From a virus, in the IMG/VR virus record IMGVR_UViG_3300032665_000006, positions 1 through 64,000 of that record: DNA of 64,000 nt, one strand, 5' to 3'. Under the pieces are notes generated by a model. That model had not been told where the DNA came from. It saw only the letters and a list, made by a program, of their open reading frames with translations, and searched no databases. Shown one piece after another: positions 1 through 8,660 of the stretch. Position numbers and translations under genes: made by a program. How positions within the stretch are numbered: position 1 is the first letter of the stretch; every line of letters starts with the position of its first letter.

Positions 1-1
1 T

Positions 2-3000
2 ACCCGAGATAGCAACCGTTCCACCTACTCCGTTTTGTGTAATTGAATATAATGTTTTGCCAGCACTAGTAATAACTGCCGTACCCGATGTATGTAACCA
101 AGTCCACAACCCCGTACCAGTAGTAAATGTCATACCAGATACTAATGTCAATGATCTGTAGAATGAAAGTGTTATTGTAGCAGGTGTCCAAGTACCAGTA
201 AATCCAGTAAAGTTTAATGCGCCAATAACACTTCCAGTGGTTATAGTAAGAGCATAAGTGCCGGTAGTAATATTAAAATTAAATGCGTTATTACTAGCTC
301 CGCCAGTAGTACCAGCAGTTATAGTAGTAGCGGTAGCACTATTATTTGAAATGTTAACTGTTGGCGTGCCTGTATAAGTTAATCCAGTTGCTGTAGTGGT
401 ATCCCAAGTTGTTAATCCTGGAGTACTAGCGTATGTGTAGGATGGATAATTATTAACATCAAATCCAACTGCTACAAATAATCCTGCGCTATTAACTGCG
501 ATAGAATTTATATTATCTACTACATTTGCTCCATTAAATGAAGTTGGAGTAGTCCAAGTACTGCCATTAGAAGTAGTAGCATATACTCCTACTCCAGTAG
601 TATTTAAATACCCAACAGCCACAAATAATCCAGCACTATTACCTGCAACAGAAGTCATGGTAGTGCCTGTAGTAAATCCATTTATTGAAGCAGGTGTAGT
701 CCAAGTACTGCCATTGGAACTAGTGGCATATACTGGATAACTATTAACATCACGACCAACTGACACAAATAATCCAGCACTATTGACTGTTACAGAATTC
801 ATGATAGCGAATGTAGCTGAGCCATTCATTACAGCTGGTGTAGTCCAAGTACTACCATTGGAACTAGTAGCATACAATGGATAGCCGTTGCTATTAGACC
901 CAACAGCCACAAATAATCCAGCACTATTAACCGTTACAGAATTCATGGCAGCATAAGTAGTTGAGCCATTCATTTTAGCTGGAGTAGTCCAAGTACTGCC
1001 ATTGGAACTAGTAGCATACAATGGATAATTATTAGTATCATATCCAACTGCTACAAATAATCCAGCACTATTAACCGTTACAGATTCCATATAGGCTATT
1101 GTAGATGAGCCATTCATTTTAGCTGGAGTAGTCCAAGTACTGCCATTGGAACTAGTAGCATACAATGGATAATTATTAGTATCATATCCAACTGCTACAA
1201 ATAATCCAGCACTATTAACCGTTACAGATTCCATATAGGCTATTGTAGATGAGCCATTCATTTGCGCTGGTGTAGTCCAAGTACTACCATTGGAACTAGT
1301 AGCATACAATGGATAGCCGTTGCTAGTAGACCCAACAGCCACAAATAATCCTGAACTACTAACTGTTACTCCTGATATGTTCGTAACACCTGTGGTGTTA
1401 CCGTTCATTGCGGCCGGGGTACTAAAACCAAAACTTCCTGAAGTGGTGCCACTTGTTGTTGTAATATTTCCAGTACCAAATGAAATCGAACGAGTATTAC
1501 TATTATTTGAACTAAATGCTCCAGTACTTAAAGTATAATTGCCTGTGCTACCATTGGTTAAATCTAGTATTCCAGAAGTTAGTGTAAATGTATTTGTTGA
1601 TCCTAGTGTTATATTACTAGCTAATATTAATCCAGCATTAGCAGTTATATTACAAGAAAATGTTGTACTTGGGGCTGCAATTGTACTACTAGCATTAATA
1701 GTTAATAACCCAGTAGCACTCCAAGTAGTTGTACTGGATAATGTAATATTACCAGATACTGTTAATGTACCTGTTGAAGTAAATGTACAAGTAGCACCAG
1801 TAGTTGTTAAAGTGGCACAAACTGGACTGCCGCTTAATGTTATAGTTGGTGAACCAGAGTTGCCATCTACAATAACAACATCTAAACTAGTTGGCGGACT
1901 TGATCCGCCTGTTCCACCTGAACTTGTTGACCAGTTGGTTGTAGTTGATGTGTCCCATGTTCCATTGCCGCCAACCCAGTATAATGTTCTTGAAGCGTTA
2001 GGTACATAGGTAAGAACAACAATACCAGCTCCGGCTGTACCTCCAGTACTACTACCAGCTCCGCCTGTACCGCCACCATAATTGCCACCAACACCGCCCG
2101 ACGAACCCGCATTAGCACCGCCACCACCACCGCCACCTGGTCCTGCTGTAGCACTATTTGATGTTTGTGTCCATACATTTCCAGTAGAACCAGCGCCACC
2201 ACCGTAATTACTTCCAGAAGCATAGCCACCACCACCGCCACCTCCATTGGCAGGAGCAGTTGTAGCATTTGGTGGATTACTAGCAGTTCCTCCAGAGCCG
2301 CCGGTTTGGGTAGCACTTGCTCCGCCTGTACCGCCTGTAGTACCAGTAGTTACAGATGCTCCATATGTTCCTGGAATTCCTAATGCTCCAGAACCGCCAC
2401 CGCCGCCACCTAGATTGGCTGCTGTAGTGCCGCCAGAGCCGCCTATACCACCAGGTCCACCGGCGCCACCTCCGCCGCCACCATAACCAGTTGCACCGCC
2501 GCCACCTGCTCCTCCAGCAAAAGTTATAGTACCAATCGAACCAACACCACCGCCAGCTCCGCCGTTTGTAGCAGAACTAGCAGCACCACCGCCTATTGCC
2601 AATACGCCAGTAGTACTAGAAACAGGTGCTGCGTTTGAAGTATTAAACCATGTATTGCCTCCAGCAGTTCCGCTACTGCCGCCAGCGCCAATATTTACAT
2701 AAACAGTAGTATTAGGTGTAAGTCCTGTGATAGCACTTGAATATGCGTATGCTCCGCCACCAGAGCCAGCAGTATTAGCTGGAGAACTACCACCGCCACC
2801 AATAGCTTCAACTGAAACTAATGTGCTAAAATCTACTGGTATAGTATATGTTGTACCCGAAGTAATAAAAACTGTTTTAGTGGTTAAGGGAGTATAAGTG
2901 AGAATTAAAACTCCAGCACCACCAGCGATGGTTCCTGTAGTGCCACAGCCGCCGGCTCCGCCGCCTGGAAATCCGCCAAGTCCACCACTATTATATCCAC

Positions 3001-3718
3001 CACCTCCACCGCCACCTGGACCAAGTGTTCCGCCAAAAGTAGACGTCCATACAGCAACACCAGTCGCGCCTGCGCCACCATTATTATTATACGATCCGCC
3101 GCCGCCTGCTCCAGTATTTGGTGTTCCATCACCACCGCCACCAGCCCCTATCGTTCCAGCGCCTCCGCCTGTGCCACCAGTGCCATTAGCTCCATTGCCT
3201 GGACTTGCTTGCGTAGCATTTACTCCAGCAGAAGATGCGCTTGCTCCGCTACCGCCACCGCCTGTATAACTGCCACCATCATTTGCGCCATTACCGCCTA
3301 CACCACCAGGACCGGCTGCTCCACCGCCACCACCTCCATCATTACTTGATGAAGTTCCACCAGTGCCACCACTAAAAGCACCAGTAGATGGAATACAGTT
3401 AGCCGCTTGACCACCTTGACCATTACTATTTCCAGCTTTAGCTAAAATACCTTGAGAAGTAAGAGTAGGAGCGGCGTTGGCAGAAATATTAAGCCAAGTA
3501 TCTTTGTTTACACCAACACTAATGTTAGCTGTTTGACCAGCCGTAAGTGTTAAACCGGATGTAAGTTTAGCATATGATCCGCCACCGCCGCCAACTCCTC
3601 CATTAGAAGTGGTGCCATTACCGCCAGCACCAATAGCTTCAAGCGATACAAGTGTACCAAAGTTTGCTGGTATAGTATATGTTGTGCCTGAGGTAATGAA
3701 GACGACTTTATTTGTCAT
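2..3718 (-). CDS. Glycine-rich tail fibre/adhesin, C-terminus beyond the window
   Basis: This is an open frame of at least 1239 codons that continues past the left edge. The ATG at 3718 follows an AAGG ribosome site. Residues 1 to about 275 form a Gly-rich domain opening with a VFITSGTTYTIP strand. A second copy starts near residue 280. Near residue 579 a YWVGGNGTWD motif begins a Thr/Ser-rich beta region. Residues of about 767 to 1106 are seven 48-residue repeats with an S-x-N-G-S-T-W core, like the Asp-box of BNR/sialidase repeats. The composition suits a surface-exposed receptor-binding or decoration fibre. The receptor cannot be told. No frameshift was seen at the three points where the frame was checked. 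Confidence 0.72.
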   Translation of the reverse strand, partial: MTNKVVFITSGTTYTIPANFGTLVSLEAIGAGGNGTTSNGGVGGGGGSYAKLTSGLTLTAGQTANISVGVNKDTWLNISANAAPTLTSQGILAKAGNSNGQGGQAANCIPSTGAFSGGTGGTSSSNDGGGGGGAAGPGGVGGNGANDGGSYTGGGGSGASASSAGVNATQASPGNGANGTGGTGGGAGTIGAGGGGDGTPNTGAGGGGSYNNNGGAGATGVAVWTSTFGGTLGPGGGGGGGYNSGGLGGFPGGGAGGCGTTGTIAGGAGVLILTYTPLTTKTVFITSGTTYTIPVDFSTLVSVEAIGGGGSSPANTAGSGGGAYAYSSAITGLTPNTTVYVNIGAGGSSGTAGGNTWFNTSNAAPVSSTTGVLAIGGGAASSATNGGAGGGVGSIGTITFAGGAGGGGATGYGGGGGGAGGPGGIGGSGGTTAANLGGGGGGSGALGIPGTYGASVTTGTTGGTGGASATQTGGSGGTASNPPNATTAPANGGGGGGGYASGSNYGGGAGSTGNVWTQTSNSATAGPGGGGGGGANAGSSGGVGGNYGGGTGGAGSSTGGTAGAGIVVLTYVPNASRTLYWVGGNGTWDTSTTTNWSTSSGGTGGSSPPTSLDVVIVDGNSGSPTITLSGSPVCATLTTTGATCTFTSTGTLTVSGNITLSSTTTWSATGLLTINASSTIAAPSTTFSCNITANAGLILASNITLGSTNTFTLTSGILDLTNGSTGNYTLSTGAFSSNNSNTRSISFGTGNITTTSGTTSGSFGFSTPAAMNGNTTGVTNISGVTVSSSGLFVAVGSTSNGYPLYATSSNGSTWTTPAQMNGSSTIAYMESVTVNSAGLFVAVGYDTNNYPLYATSSNGSTWTTPAKMNGSSTIAYMESVTVNSAGLFVAVGYDTNNYPLYATSSNGSTWTTPAKMNGSTTYAAMNSVTVNSAGLFVAVGSNSNGYPLYATSSNGSTWTTPAVMNGSATFAIMNSVTVNSAGLFVSVGRDVNSYPVYATSSNGSTWTTPASINGFTTGTTMTSVAGNSAGLFVAVGYLNTTGVGVYATTSNGSTWTTPTSFNGANVVDNINSIAVNSAGLFVAVGFDVNNYPSYTYASTPGLTTWDTTTATGLTYTGTPTVNISNNSATATTITAGTTGGASNNAFNFNITTGTYALTITTGSVIGALNFTGFTGTWTPATITLSFYRSLTLVSGMTFTTGTGLWTWLHTSGTAVITSAGKTLYSITQNGVGGTVAISG
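400..1418 (-). repeat. Seven tandem repeats of about 144 bp inside the fibre gene
   Basis: The marker GTCCAAGTACT recurs at 552, 699, 843, 987, 1131 and 1275, with spacings of 147, 144, 144, 144 and 144. A diverged unit precedes it near 400. Each unit codes for a 48-residue Asp-box-like repeat. Units 981-1124 and 1125-1268 differ at only two bases, which points to a recent duplication or gene conversion. Confidence 0.9.
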
Positions 3719-3733
3719 TAGAATGCCTTAAAA

Positions 3734-3749
3734 TATTTAATATATTTAG
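3734..3749 (-). promoter_or_regulatory. Late promoter motifs for the fibre gene
   Basis: The minus strand reads CTAAATATATTAAATA, two overlapping T4-type late promoter cores. The inner one ends 15 nt before the fibre ATG, with an AAGG ribosome site in between. Confidence 0.5.
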
Positions 3750-3767
3750 TTAAGTTCAATAGTCAAC

Positions 3768-3789
3768 AAAAAAGCACCTTACGGTGCTT
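3768..3789 (-). terminator. Intrinsic terminator downstream of the 3935-4771 gene
   Basis: On the minus strand a 7-bp stem AAGCACC/GGTGCTT with a GNRA-type GTAA loop is followed by TTTTTTGTTGACT. It lies between the unknown gene at 3935 and the fibre gene, so it separates their transcripts. Confidence 0.75.
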
Positions 3790-3934
3790 AATTGTTTTAT
3801 TATTACTAGGTTTTACCGACCCACCAGCTTAATTTTATACTCAACTAAGTCATGAGTGCGTATTGCTATTATTATTTAGTGGGTAGTTAATGGTGTGATA
3901 GATTTTTACAGTTGATGCCGTGCCAGCGAGCGTA

Positions 3935-4771
3935 TTAGCTGTCGCACCACCAATCAGTACCATCGGTAGTAAGGCCGCAGTCGGGAGAGAAAAAGTCTAC
4001 TTCTGCTTCTTTAGCAAAAAACTCTTTGACTTTTTCGCCCACTACACTAAAACAAAACTGATTAGTTTCAGAATCTTTAATCCACTGTTTGTATTCTAGA
4101 GTATCATTTTCCATAGGTGAACCTGCCGGAGGATACGGACCCCACACATCTTCAAACATAGTCATATCTACCGACTCGTATAATTCTCTACAGTCCATGT
4201 AGGGTGGTTTGAACAAATCGTATTTTTTGTTTGTCCAGCAGTCGGGCTGATTATAGAAAGCTTCTACTTTTCTATCTAAATAATCAGACTTAAAATAAAC
4301 ATACAGCATTTCGTTATGGCTGTTTTTATAGTAAATGCGATAGATATTATTATCGTGTAGTTGCCCTTCTTCGGGCTTGTACCAATTTGAAATATACGGG
4401 TTTACCCATTTGTAATCTTTTGTTTGTACAATCATAAGATTGACATCAACAAATTCAAATTCTAACTTAGGTCGCAGATGAAATATTTTCATTTCTTCCT
4501 CATATTCTTCTTTAGTGTATTCTTCCGAATATAAGTAGTATCCTTCGCGGCCCCAATGTAGCTGACAAGCTGGACTACCTTCGCGATGAATAAATCCGTA
4601 TTTGCCCCACCATCTGTTACCAGCACGGGTTACGCTGTAGTTTGAACCGTCAGCAAATATTATTTTACGTTGGGCTTTGTTTAGTTCGCCTTTGAGCACT
4701 CGCATAAGATATTTTTTATCGTTAGCGGCATACTCATTAAAGTTTTCGTAAACTACTGATTTCTTAGCCAT
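3935..4771 (-). CDS. Unknown 278-aa protein with an HREGSPA motif
   Basis: I do not recognise the family. The protein is rich in Tyr, Trp and Glu. Near residues 40-80 it reads WGKYGFIHREGSPA followed by YYLYSEEYTKEEYEEE. This resembles the HREDGPA-type modules seen in many phage proteins, whose role is unknown. The frame is open from a GTG at 4810, but the ATG at 4771 is preferred because the extra 13 residues look like leader sequence. No strong ribosome site is visible for either start. It lies alone between two terminators, next to the fibre gene and a homing endonuclease, so it may be an insertion. No signal peptide or membrane segment is seen. Confidence 0.7.
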   Translation of the reverse strand: MAKKSVVYENFNEYAANDKKYLMRVLKGELNKAQRKIIFADGSNYSVTRAGNRWWGKYGFIHREGSPACQLHWGREGYYLYSEEYTKEEYEEEMKIFHLRPKLEFEFVDVNLMIVQTKDYKWVNPYISNWYKPEEGQLHDNNIYRIYYKNSHNEMLYVYFKSDYLDRKVEAFYNQPDCWTNKKYDLFKPPYMDCRELYESVDMTMFEDVWGPYPPAGSPMENDTLEYKQWIKDSETNQFCFSVVGEKVKEFFAKEAEVDFFSPDCGLTTDGTDWWCDS

Positions 4772-4830
4772 TATGATACCAAAGTTGTTATTGATATTAC
4801 ATTGTAGCACAAATACAACAAAAAGTCAAC

Positions 4831-5556
4831 CTATTTCGATAATTGTTTACAGTTTGGACCGTGATTGTACATTTTGAAGTGGCTTTCGCGCATAGTTTTG
4901 CCGCAACCGCAAGTTAGTATGACCTTATTTTTCTCTTTGGTGGCCGCAATAGCATCTTTTTGTTCTTGCAACATTGGTACACCTTTATTTTTGGCAGGTT
5001 TACCTTTTTTAGCTTTACTAATGTTTTCAGCTCGCTCTTTAGTACATGGTCCGTACATCGGGTTGTTTGCTCCGCTGTTTGCTTTGGAGTTTGCTTTTCG
5101 ATGTTCTTCGGTTTGTTTACGACCTTTATTTTTTCCAATATTGCTTTCTCTTAGCTTTTGTTTGTGTTCTTTAGTTTTAGGTTTATCTTTGTGTGTTTCA
5201 CTAATCTTTTTAGATCCAGCTTCTGTTAATATTTTTTTACCAGCAACGTTGCCGTTCATCCATACGTCTTGTCGCTCTAATACTTTGCTACGAGTTAGTA
5301 CTCTTGTTTCCCAGTTAGCCATTTCTTCTACAGTATCAAATGTTCTGCGTATTTCATAATCGAACGCATCTTTGCCTTCTTGTTCTATAATATTGTTAAT
5401 ATTTTCACTACTTGTTGTGTAGTGTTTCCAAAAATCTTCAGCCGGAGTCCTGTTAAGTTTAGTGTAGTTTTTACATCTACTACCGTAATATGCTTTACCA
5501 GTAGATTTGTGTTTAACAACATAGGTATAAGGTTTTATTTTGTTTAGTTCTTTCAT
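4831..5556 (-). CDS. GIY-YIG homing endonuclease with NUMOD3 repeats
   Basis: The N-terminus TYVVKHKSTGKAYYGSR is the GIY-YIG catalytic core, here in the YVV...YYG variant. The middle holds several NUMOD3-type DNA-binding segments (ISETHKDK, EEHRKANSKANSG, NPMYG). The C-terminus has a short Cys/His cluster, CGCGKTMRESHFKMYNHG...C, that could bind zinc. These proteins cut phage-genome sites and spread their own gene by homing. The ATG at 5556 is preferred over an upstream TTG at 5604 because that TTG lies inside the terminator of the capsid gene. A GATAAATA late-promoter motif sits only 5 nt before this ATG and no ribosome site is visible. Confidence 0.88.
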   Translation of the reverse strand: MKELNKIKPYTYVVKHKSTGKAYYGSRCKNYTKLNRTPAEDFWKHYTTSSENINNIIEQEGKDAFDYEIRRTFDTVEEMANWETRVLTRSKVLERQDVWMNGNVAGKKILTEAGSKKISETHKDKPKTKEHKQKLRESNIGKNKGRKQTEEHRKANSKANSGANNPMYGPCTKERAENISKAKKGKPAKNKGVPMLQEQKDAIAATKEKNKVILTCGCGKTMRESHFKMYNHGPNCKQLSK

Positions 5557-5561
5557 ACAAA

Positions 5562-5569
5562 TATTTATC
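5562..5569 (-). promoter_or_regulatory. Late promoter motif GATAAATA, contact spacing
   Basis: It matches seven of eight bases of TATAAATA and ends 5 nt before the ATG at 5556. If used at the T4 spacing, transcription would start at or next to the start codon. Confidence 0.4.
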
Positions 5570-5602
5570 TGTACCGCAACATCGCTATAAATTTTAGTCA
5601 AC

Positions 5603-5625
5603 AAAAAAGCTCCTTGCGGAGCTTT
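5603..5625 (-). terminator. Intrinsic terminator of the major capsid gene
   Basis: On the minus strand an 8-bp stem AAAGCTCC/GGAGCTTT with a GCAA (GNRA) loop is followed by TTTTTTGTTGACT. It lies about 50 nt after the stop codon of gene 23. Its T-run and the bases after it are the same as in the terminator at 3768. Confidence 0.82.
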
Positions 5626-5674
5626 CTTGCTTGTTGCTTTGCGTTTGAAACGCAGTACAAAATATCTTTCTGGA

Positions 5675-6871
5675 TTAAGAGAATGATAAGTTTTGCACGG
5701 CTATCTCTCCAACATAATCGGCCGCATTACCGAAAGACGATGCTGTGTTAGTCAATTCGACGAATCCGTAGCGTGTCATGAAACTTACTACTGGCTCAAA
5801 TGTACTTGGATCCAATACAACACCAGAACTCATCAATGGAATGTATGGGCAATAGAACGCAGCGGCATCAGCCTCTGAAGAACCTTTGTAACCAACTAAC
5901 ACTGATTGTGTATCTGGAGCATAGCTGTTTACGAATACACGTAAAGAACCGTTCAATGTACCAACAAACTTAGTGTTTGTAGGTGCTTCGAATGTACCTT
6001 CTGTTGTACGAGCAAAAGCTGATGTTGTAGCAGATTGTAATACTGTTAAAGCAGCTGAAGAAACAACAGCCCAGTTACCAGCGCCACGACGTGTGCGTTG
6101 AGCGATCAAGTTAGCAACACGATTGATAAGAACAGCTAAAGCAGCGTGTTCGTCACCAACGAATGTAGCAGTACCAGATACAGTAGCTTGGTTGTATGTG
6201 TACTCAGTTGCAGCCAATGAACTTAAAGATAATAAAATCTCTTGGTCGATTTCAGCTGTGATTTCTTGAGCTAAAGCAGCCATAATTTCTGCTTCAACAT
6301 CAATACCGTGCATAGCTTGAGCATCTTGTGCAGATTCAAATGTCCAACGAGCTTGTAACTTGCGTGTCTTTGCTTCAACAGCTTGTTTCAAGATTTGGAT
6401 ACTGATCTGCTTACCGCCTGTACCTTCCATAGTCGCTGTATTGTTACCAGTATAACCAGTAGCAGTAGTAGTGTTCTGTGGAACTGTAGAGTACGCTGTA
6501 GCAATGGTGAATGGGCTTAACGCTTCTTGACCAGCTGTTACAGATGTTGCAGCTAAACTATTATCAGTCAATGACTGAGCATAGCGTACACGTAATGTGT
6601 GGATTTGGGATACTGGGCCAGTCATTGGCTGTACACCAACCAACTCGTTAGCGATAACGGTTGGCATTACACGACGGATTACTGGGAGAATAACACGATT
6701 CAAAGTAGCGATATTACCACTAGCTGTTGAACCACTTGTTGCGTTCTCTTTCAAATACTTGCGTGTATTTTCGAGGATTACTGCCATTGAATTGCGCTTT
6801 GATCCGCCTAAGCCTTCAAGCAACGCATCTTTGGTTTCGCCCCAACGGCTTTCTAATAAATCTTGTGACAT
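5675..6871 (-). CDS. 23: Major capsid protein, gp23-like
   Basis: This is the T4 gp23 homologue, the HK97-fold subunit of the capsid shell. The best landmarks are residues 25-90: SMAVILENTRKYL, then VILPVIRRVMPTVIANELVGVQPMTGP, which closely follow the T4 gp23 sequence. At 398 residues it is shorter than T4 gp23 (521). It is the last gene of a head block whose order matches T4. A strong AAGGAGAC site lies just before the ATG, and a clear intrinsic terminator follows the gene, as expected for the most highly expressed protein. T4 gp23 is trimmed by the gp21 protease; a short N-terminal trim is plausible here but no site was assigned. Confidence 0.97.
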   Translation of the reverse strand: MSQDLLESRWGETKDALLEGLGGSKRNSMAVILENTRKYLKENATSGSTASGNIATLNRVILPVIRRVMPTVIANELVGVQPMTGPVSQIHTLRVRYAQSLTDNSLAATSVTAGQEALSPFTIATAYSTVPQNTTTATGYTGNNTATMEGTGGKQISIQILKQAVEAKTRKLQARWTFESAQDAQAMHGIDVEAEIMAALAQEITAEIDQEILLSLSSLAATEYTYNQATVSGTATFVGDEHAALAVLINRVANLIAQRTRRGAGNWAVVSSAALTVLQSATTSAFARTTEGTFEAPTNTKFVGTLNGSLRVFVNSYAPDTQSVLVGYKGSSEADAAAFYCPYIPLMSSGVVLDPSTFEPVVSFMTRYGFVELTNTASSFGNAADYVGEIAVQNLSFS

Positions 6872-6898
6872 TTAAGTCTCCTTTTTCTAATTTCTTTT

Positions 6899-7996
6899 TT
6901 ACAGCCCTGCCAAACGCTTTAAGTCGATGACATTGCTTTCGCTTTGCTCATCTTGCTCTTGGCTACGGGCAGATTTATCACCAGTTACTTCGGATAATGA
7001 TTCTGTAATTACTGGTTTAGTAGCTTTTACTGAACGATTTTCCAAAACGGCTGGAAGATACTTTTCGAATGCGTTTTTCAAACGAGGTGTTTGAACGCTT
7101 TCGAGTAAATTACGCATTACTTCTGCTTTCTCTTCGTTAAGAGGAGATAACAATTCATCCATTGTGCGTGAACGCTCATTGGACTCTTTAAGGATGCGTA
7201 CTTCACGTTCCTTGGATTCAACTAAGACAGTTGCCTTCTTAGCGAATTTGATGGCTTCAGCAATCTTCTGATCTTTCTGAGCAATAATGTCATGTAACTG
7301 ACGAACTTCCGCTTTCTCATTTAAATGAGTTGCGCCAAATTCTGCACTATATGCTTCAAAAATACGACGTCCAAAATTGTTCTCGCGAGCAACTTGGATA
7401 TCTTCTTTCAATTGACTGAGTTCAGCCTTGAGATGCTTAGTAACAGCACGTGTCATCTTGTCAGCAGATTCTTTTACAAATCGTGCTTTTAAGCCTTCTA
7501 ACTGTTGGCGAGCATTTGTAACTAAACGAACTTTAGTTTCAACTACATCACGCTTGTCAGCGGCAAATTCTTGGATTTCACGAGCTAACGCATGAACGAT
7601 GAAACCTTCCAATTTCTGGAGGCCTTCGTTATGTGTTTTGCGGTCTTTACGCAATTCGCCAATTTCTTCTGCTAATTTAGAAACCATGAAGCTATTAAAC
7701 TTCTGTGTGTCTTCTTTAATTTTGCGTTGGAATTTAACGCGATCTTCAGCAAGCGCAGCTTTTTCAGCTTTGATTTGTTGAACTTCGGCGATAAGACTTT
7801 CTGATACCATGCGATCAAGGGCTTCGACCATCACTGTTTTGTCATGCTCATAGCGTTGTGCAAACTCTTCGCGGAGTTCTGCACGTGCGGCTTCCTTGGC
7901 TTCAATTAACTTGGCTTCCCATGCTTCATTGATTTCTTGCTTTGCGTCCTCGGTAACCAGCTCACTATCTAATAACGGCTTTAGTGCGTCTAGCAT
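6899..7996 (-). CDS. 22: Prohead core scaffolding protein, gp22-like
   Basis: The protein has about 365 residues and is almost wholly charged and helical, with long runs of Glu, Lys, Ala and Arg and predicted coiled coil over residues of about 25-300. This matches T4 gp22, the main internal scaffold around which the prohead shell forms and which gp21 later degrades. It sits between the protease gene and the capsid gene, exactly as in T4. The ATG at 7996 follows GAAGGGAAATAAA, a good ribosome site, and lies 1 nt past the protease stop. An in-frame TTG at 8011 is less likely because that site overlaps it. The C-terminus is low in structure and rich in Ser and Glu. Confidence 0.9.
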   Translation of the reverse strand: MLDALKPLLDSELVTEDAKQEINEAWEAKLIEAKEAARAELREEFAQRYEHDKTVMVEALDRMVSESLIAEVQQIKAEKAALAEDRVKFQRKIKEDTQKFNSFMVSKLAEEIGELRKDRKTHNEGLQKLEGFIVHALAREIQEFAADKRDVVETKVRLVTNARQQLEGLKARFVKESADKMTRAVTKHLKAELSQLKEDIQVARENNFGRRIFEAYSAEFGATHLNEKAEVRQLHDIIAQKDQKIAEAIKFAKKATVLVESKEREVRILKESNERSRTMDELLSPLNEEKAEVMRNLLESVQTPRLKNAFEKYLPAVLENRSVKATKPVITESLSEVTGDKSARSQEQDEQSESNVIDLKRLAGL

Positions 7997-7997
7997 T

Positions 7998-8651
7998 TTA
8001 TTTCCCTTCAATCTTAAGACTACGTATTAAACGAATTACTTCGCTTTGTACGTATCTTTGTGCTTTATTGCTCTTAGCTGGATCCTTATACATATCCAAT
8101 AAGCGTTGTCCGCCGGCATGATTTAACAAACCTTCGTAAATTGCTGTTGGGTAAGCATTTGGAGCACTTGGCTGAGCAACTACATCAACAGTAACTATTT
8201 CAAAGTCACTGACGTGTCCATTAGCGTCGTTTACATTTCCTGATCCACGACTACTAACACCTAGTTTCACACCGCTGTCTAACATAGTCTTAACTAGTTG
8301 ACCCATTGGTGTAGGTAATATCTTTAACTTGCCATAACCGCAAGGACCATCCATCCACATATTTTCAATCATATGTGAAACGCGATCTAAATTAATTTTC
8401 AAATCATCTGGATGGTCTACTTCACCTAATACAGAATGACCTGTTTTGATTTGTTCGTTGATAGTGCCTACTGCTTTAGCAATTTCATGTACCGGATATA
8501 CACGCTCGTTAGCGTTTCTAACGCCACCCTCGATGCAAATACCCTTCATATAAAGAGTCTTGCCGGATCCATCCGCAGCTTCCTCAGACTCTAATACTAC
8601 TCGAGCCTGAGTAAAGCTAAGATGTTCCTTGAGATAAGTGTTGCGAGCCAT
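7998..8651 (-). CDS. 21: Prohead core maturation protease, gp21-like
   Basis: This is the T4 gp21 family serine protease, which cleaves scaffold and capsid precursor during head maturation. Family landmarks are LGEVDHP, with the likely catalytic His80, and GVSSRGSG, with the likely nucleophile at Ser133 or Ser134. VSDFEIVTVDVVAQPSAP near residue 150 follows, as in other members. Its 217 residues match the T4 length of about 212. The gene ends one base before the scaffold start codon, which suggests translational coupling. The start ATG is preceded by AAGG at a rather long distance. Confidence 0.95.
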   Translation of the reverse strand: MARNTYLKEHLSFTQARVVLESEEAADGSGKTLYMKGICIEGGVRNANERVYPVHEIAKAVGTINEQIKTGHSVLGEVDHPDDLKINLDRVSHMIENMWMDGPCGYGKLKILPTPMGQLVKTMLDSGVKLGVSSRGSGNVNDANGHVSDFEIVTVDVVAQPSAPNAYPTAIYEGLLNHAGGQRLLDMYKDPAKSNKAQRYVQSEVIRLIRSLKIEGK

Positions 8652-8660
8652 ATCTATGGA

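Noticed and set aside
400-1418. Regular repeats that could suggest a CRISPR array
   Set aside because: Units of 144 bp are coding and in frame; there is no short repeat with unique spacers.
1320-3269. Proline-rich and valine-rich open frames on the plus strand and a 144-aa frame on the minus strand
   Set aside because: They are out-of-frame shadows of the Gly-rich fibre gene, whose GGN codons read as CCN on the other strand; no start signals.
4865-5359. 164-aa Cys/Ser/Phe-rich plus-strand frame
   Set aside because: It is antisense to the GIY-YIG gene and has no coding character or ribosome site.
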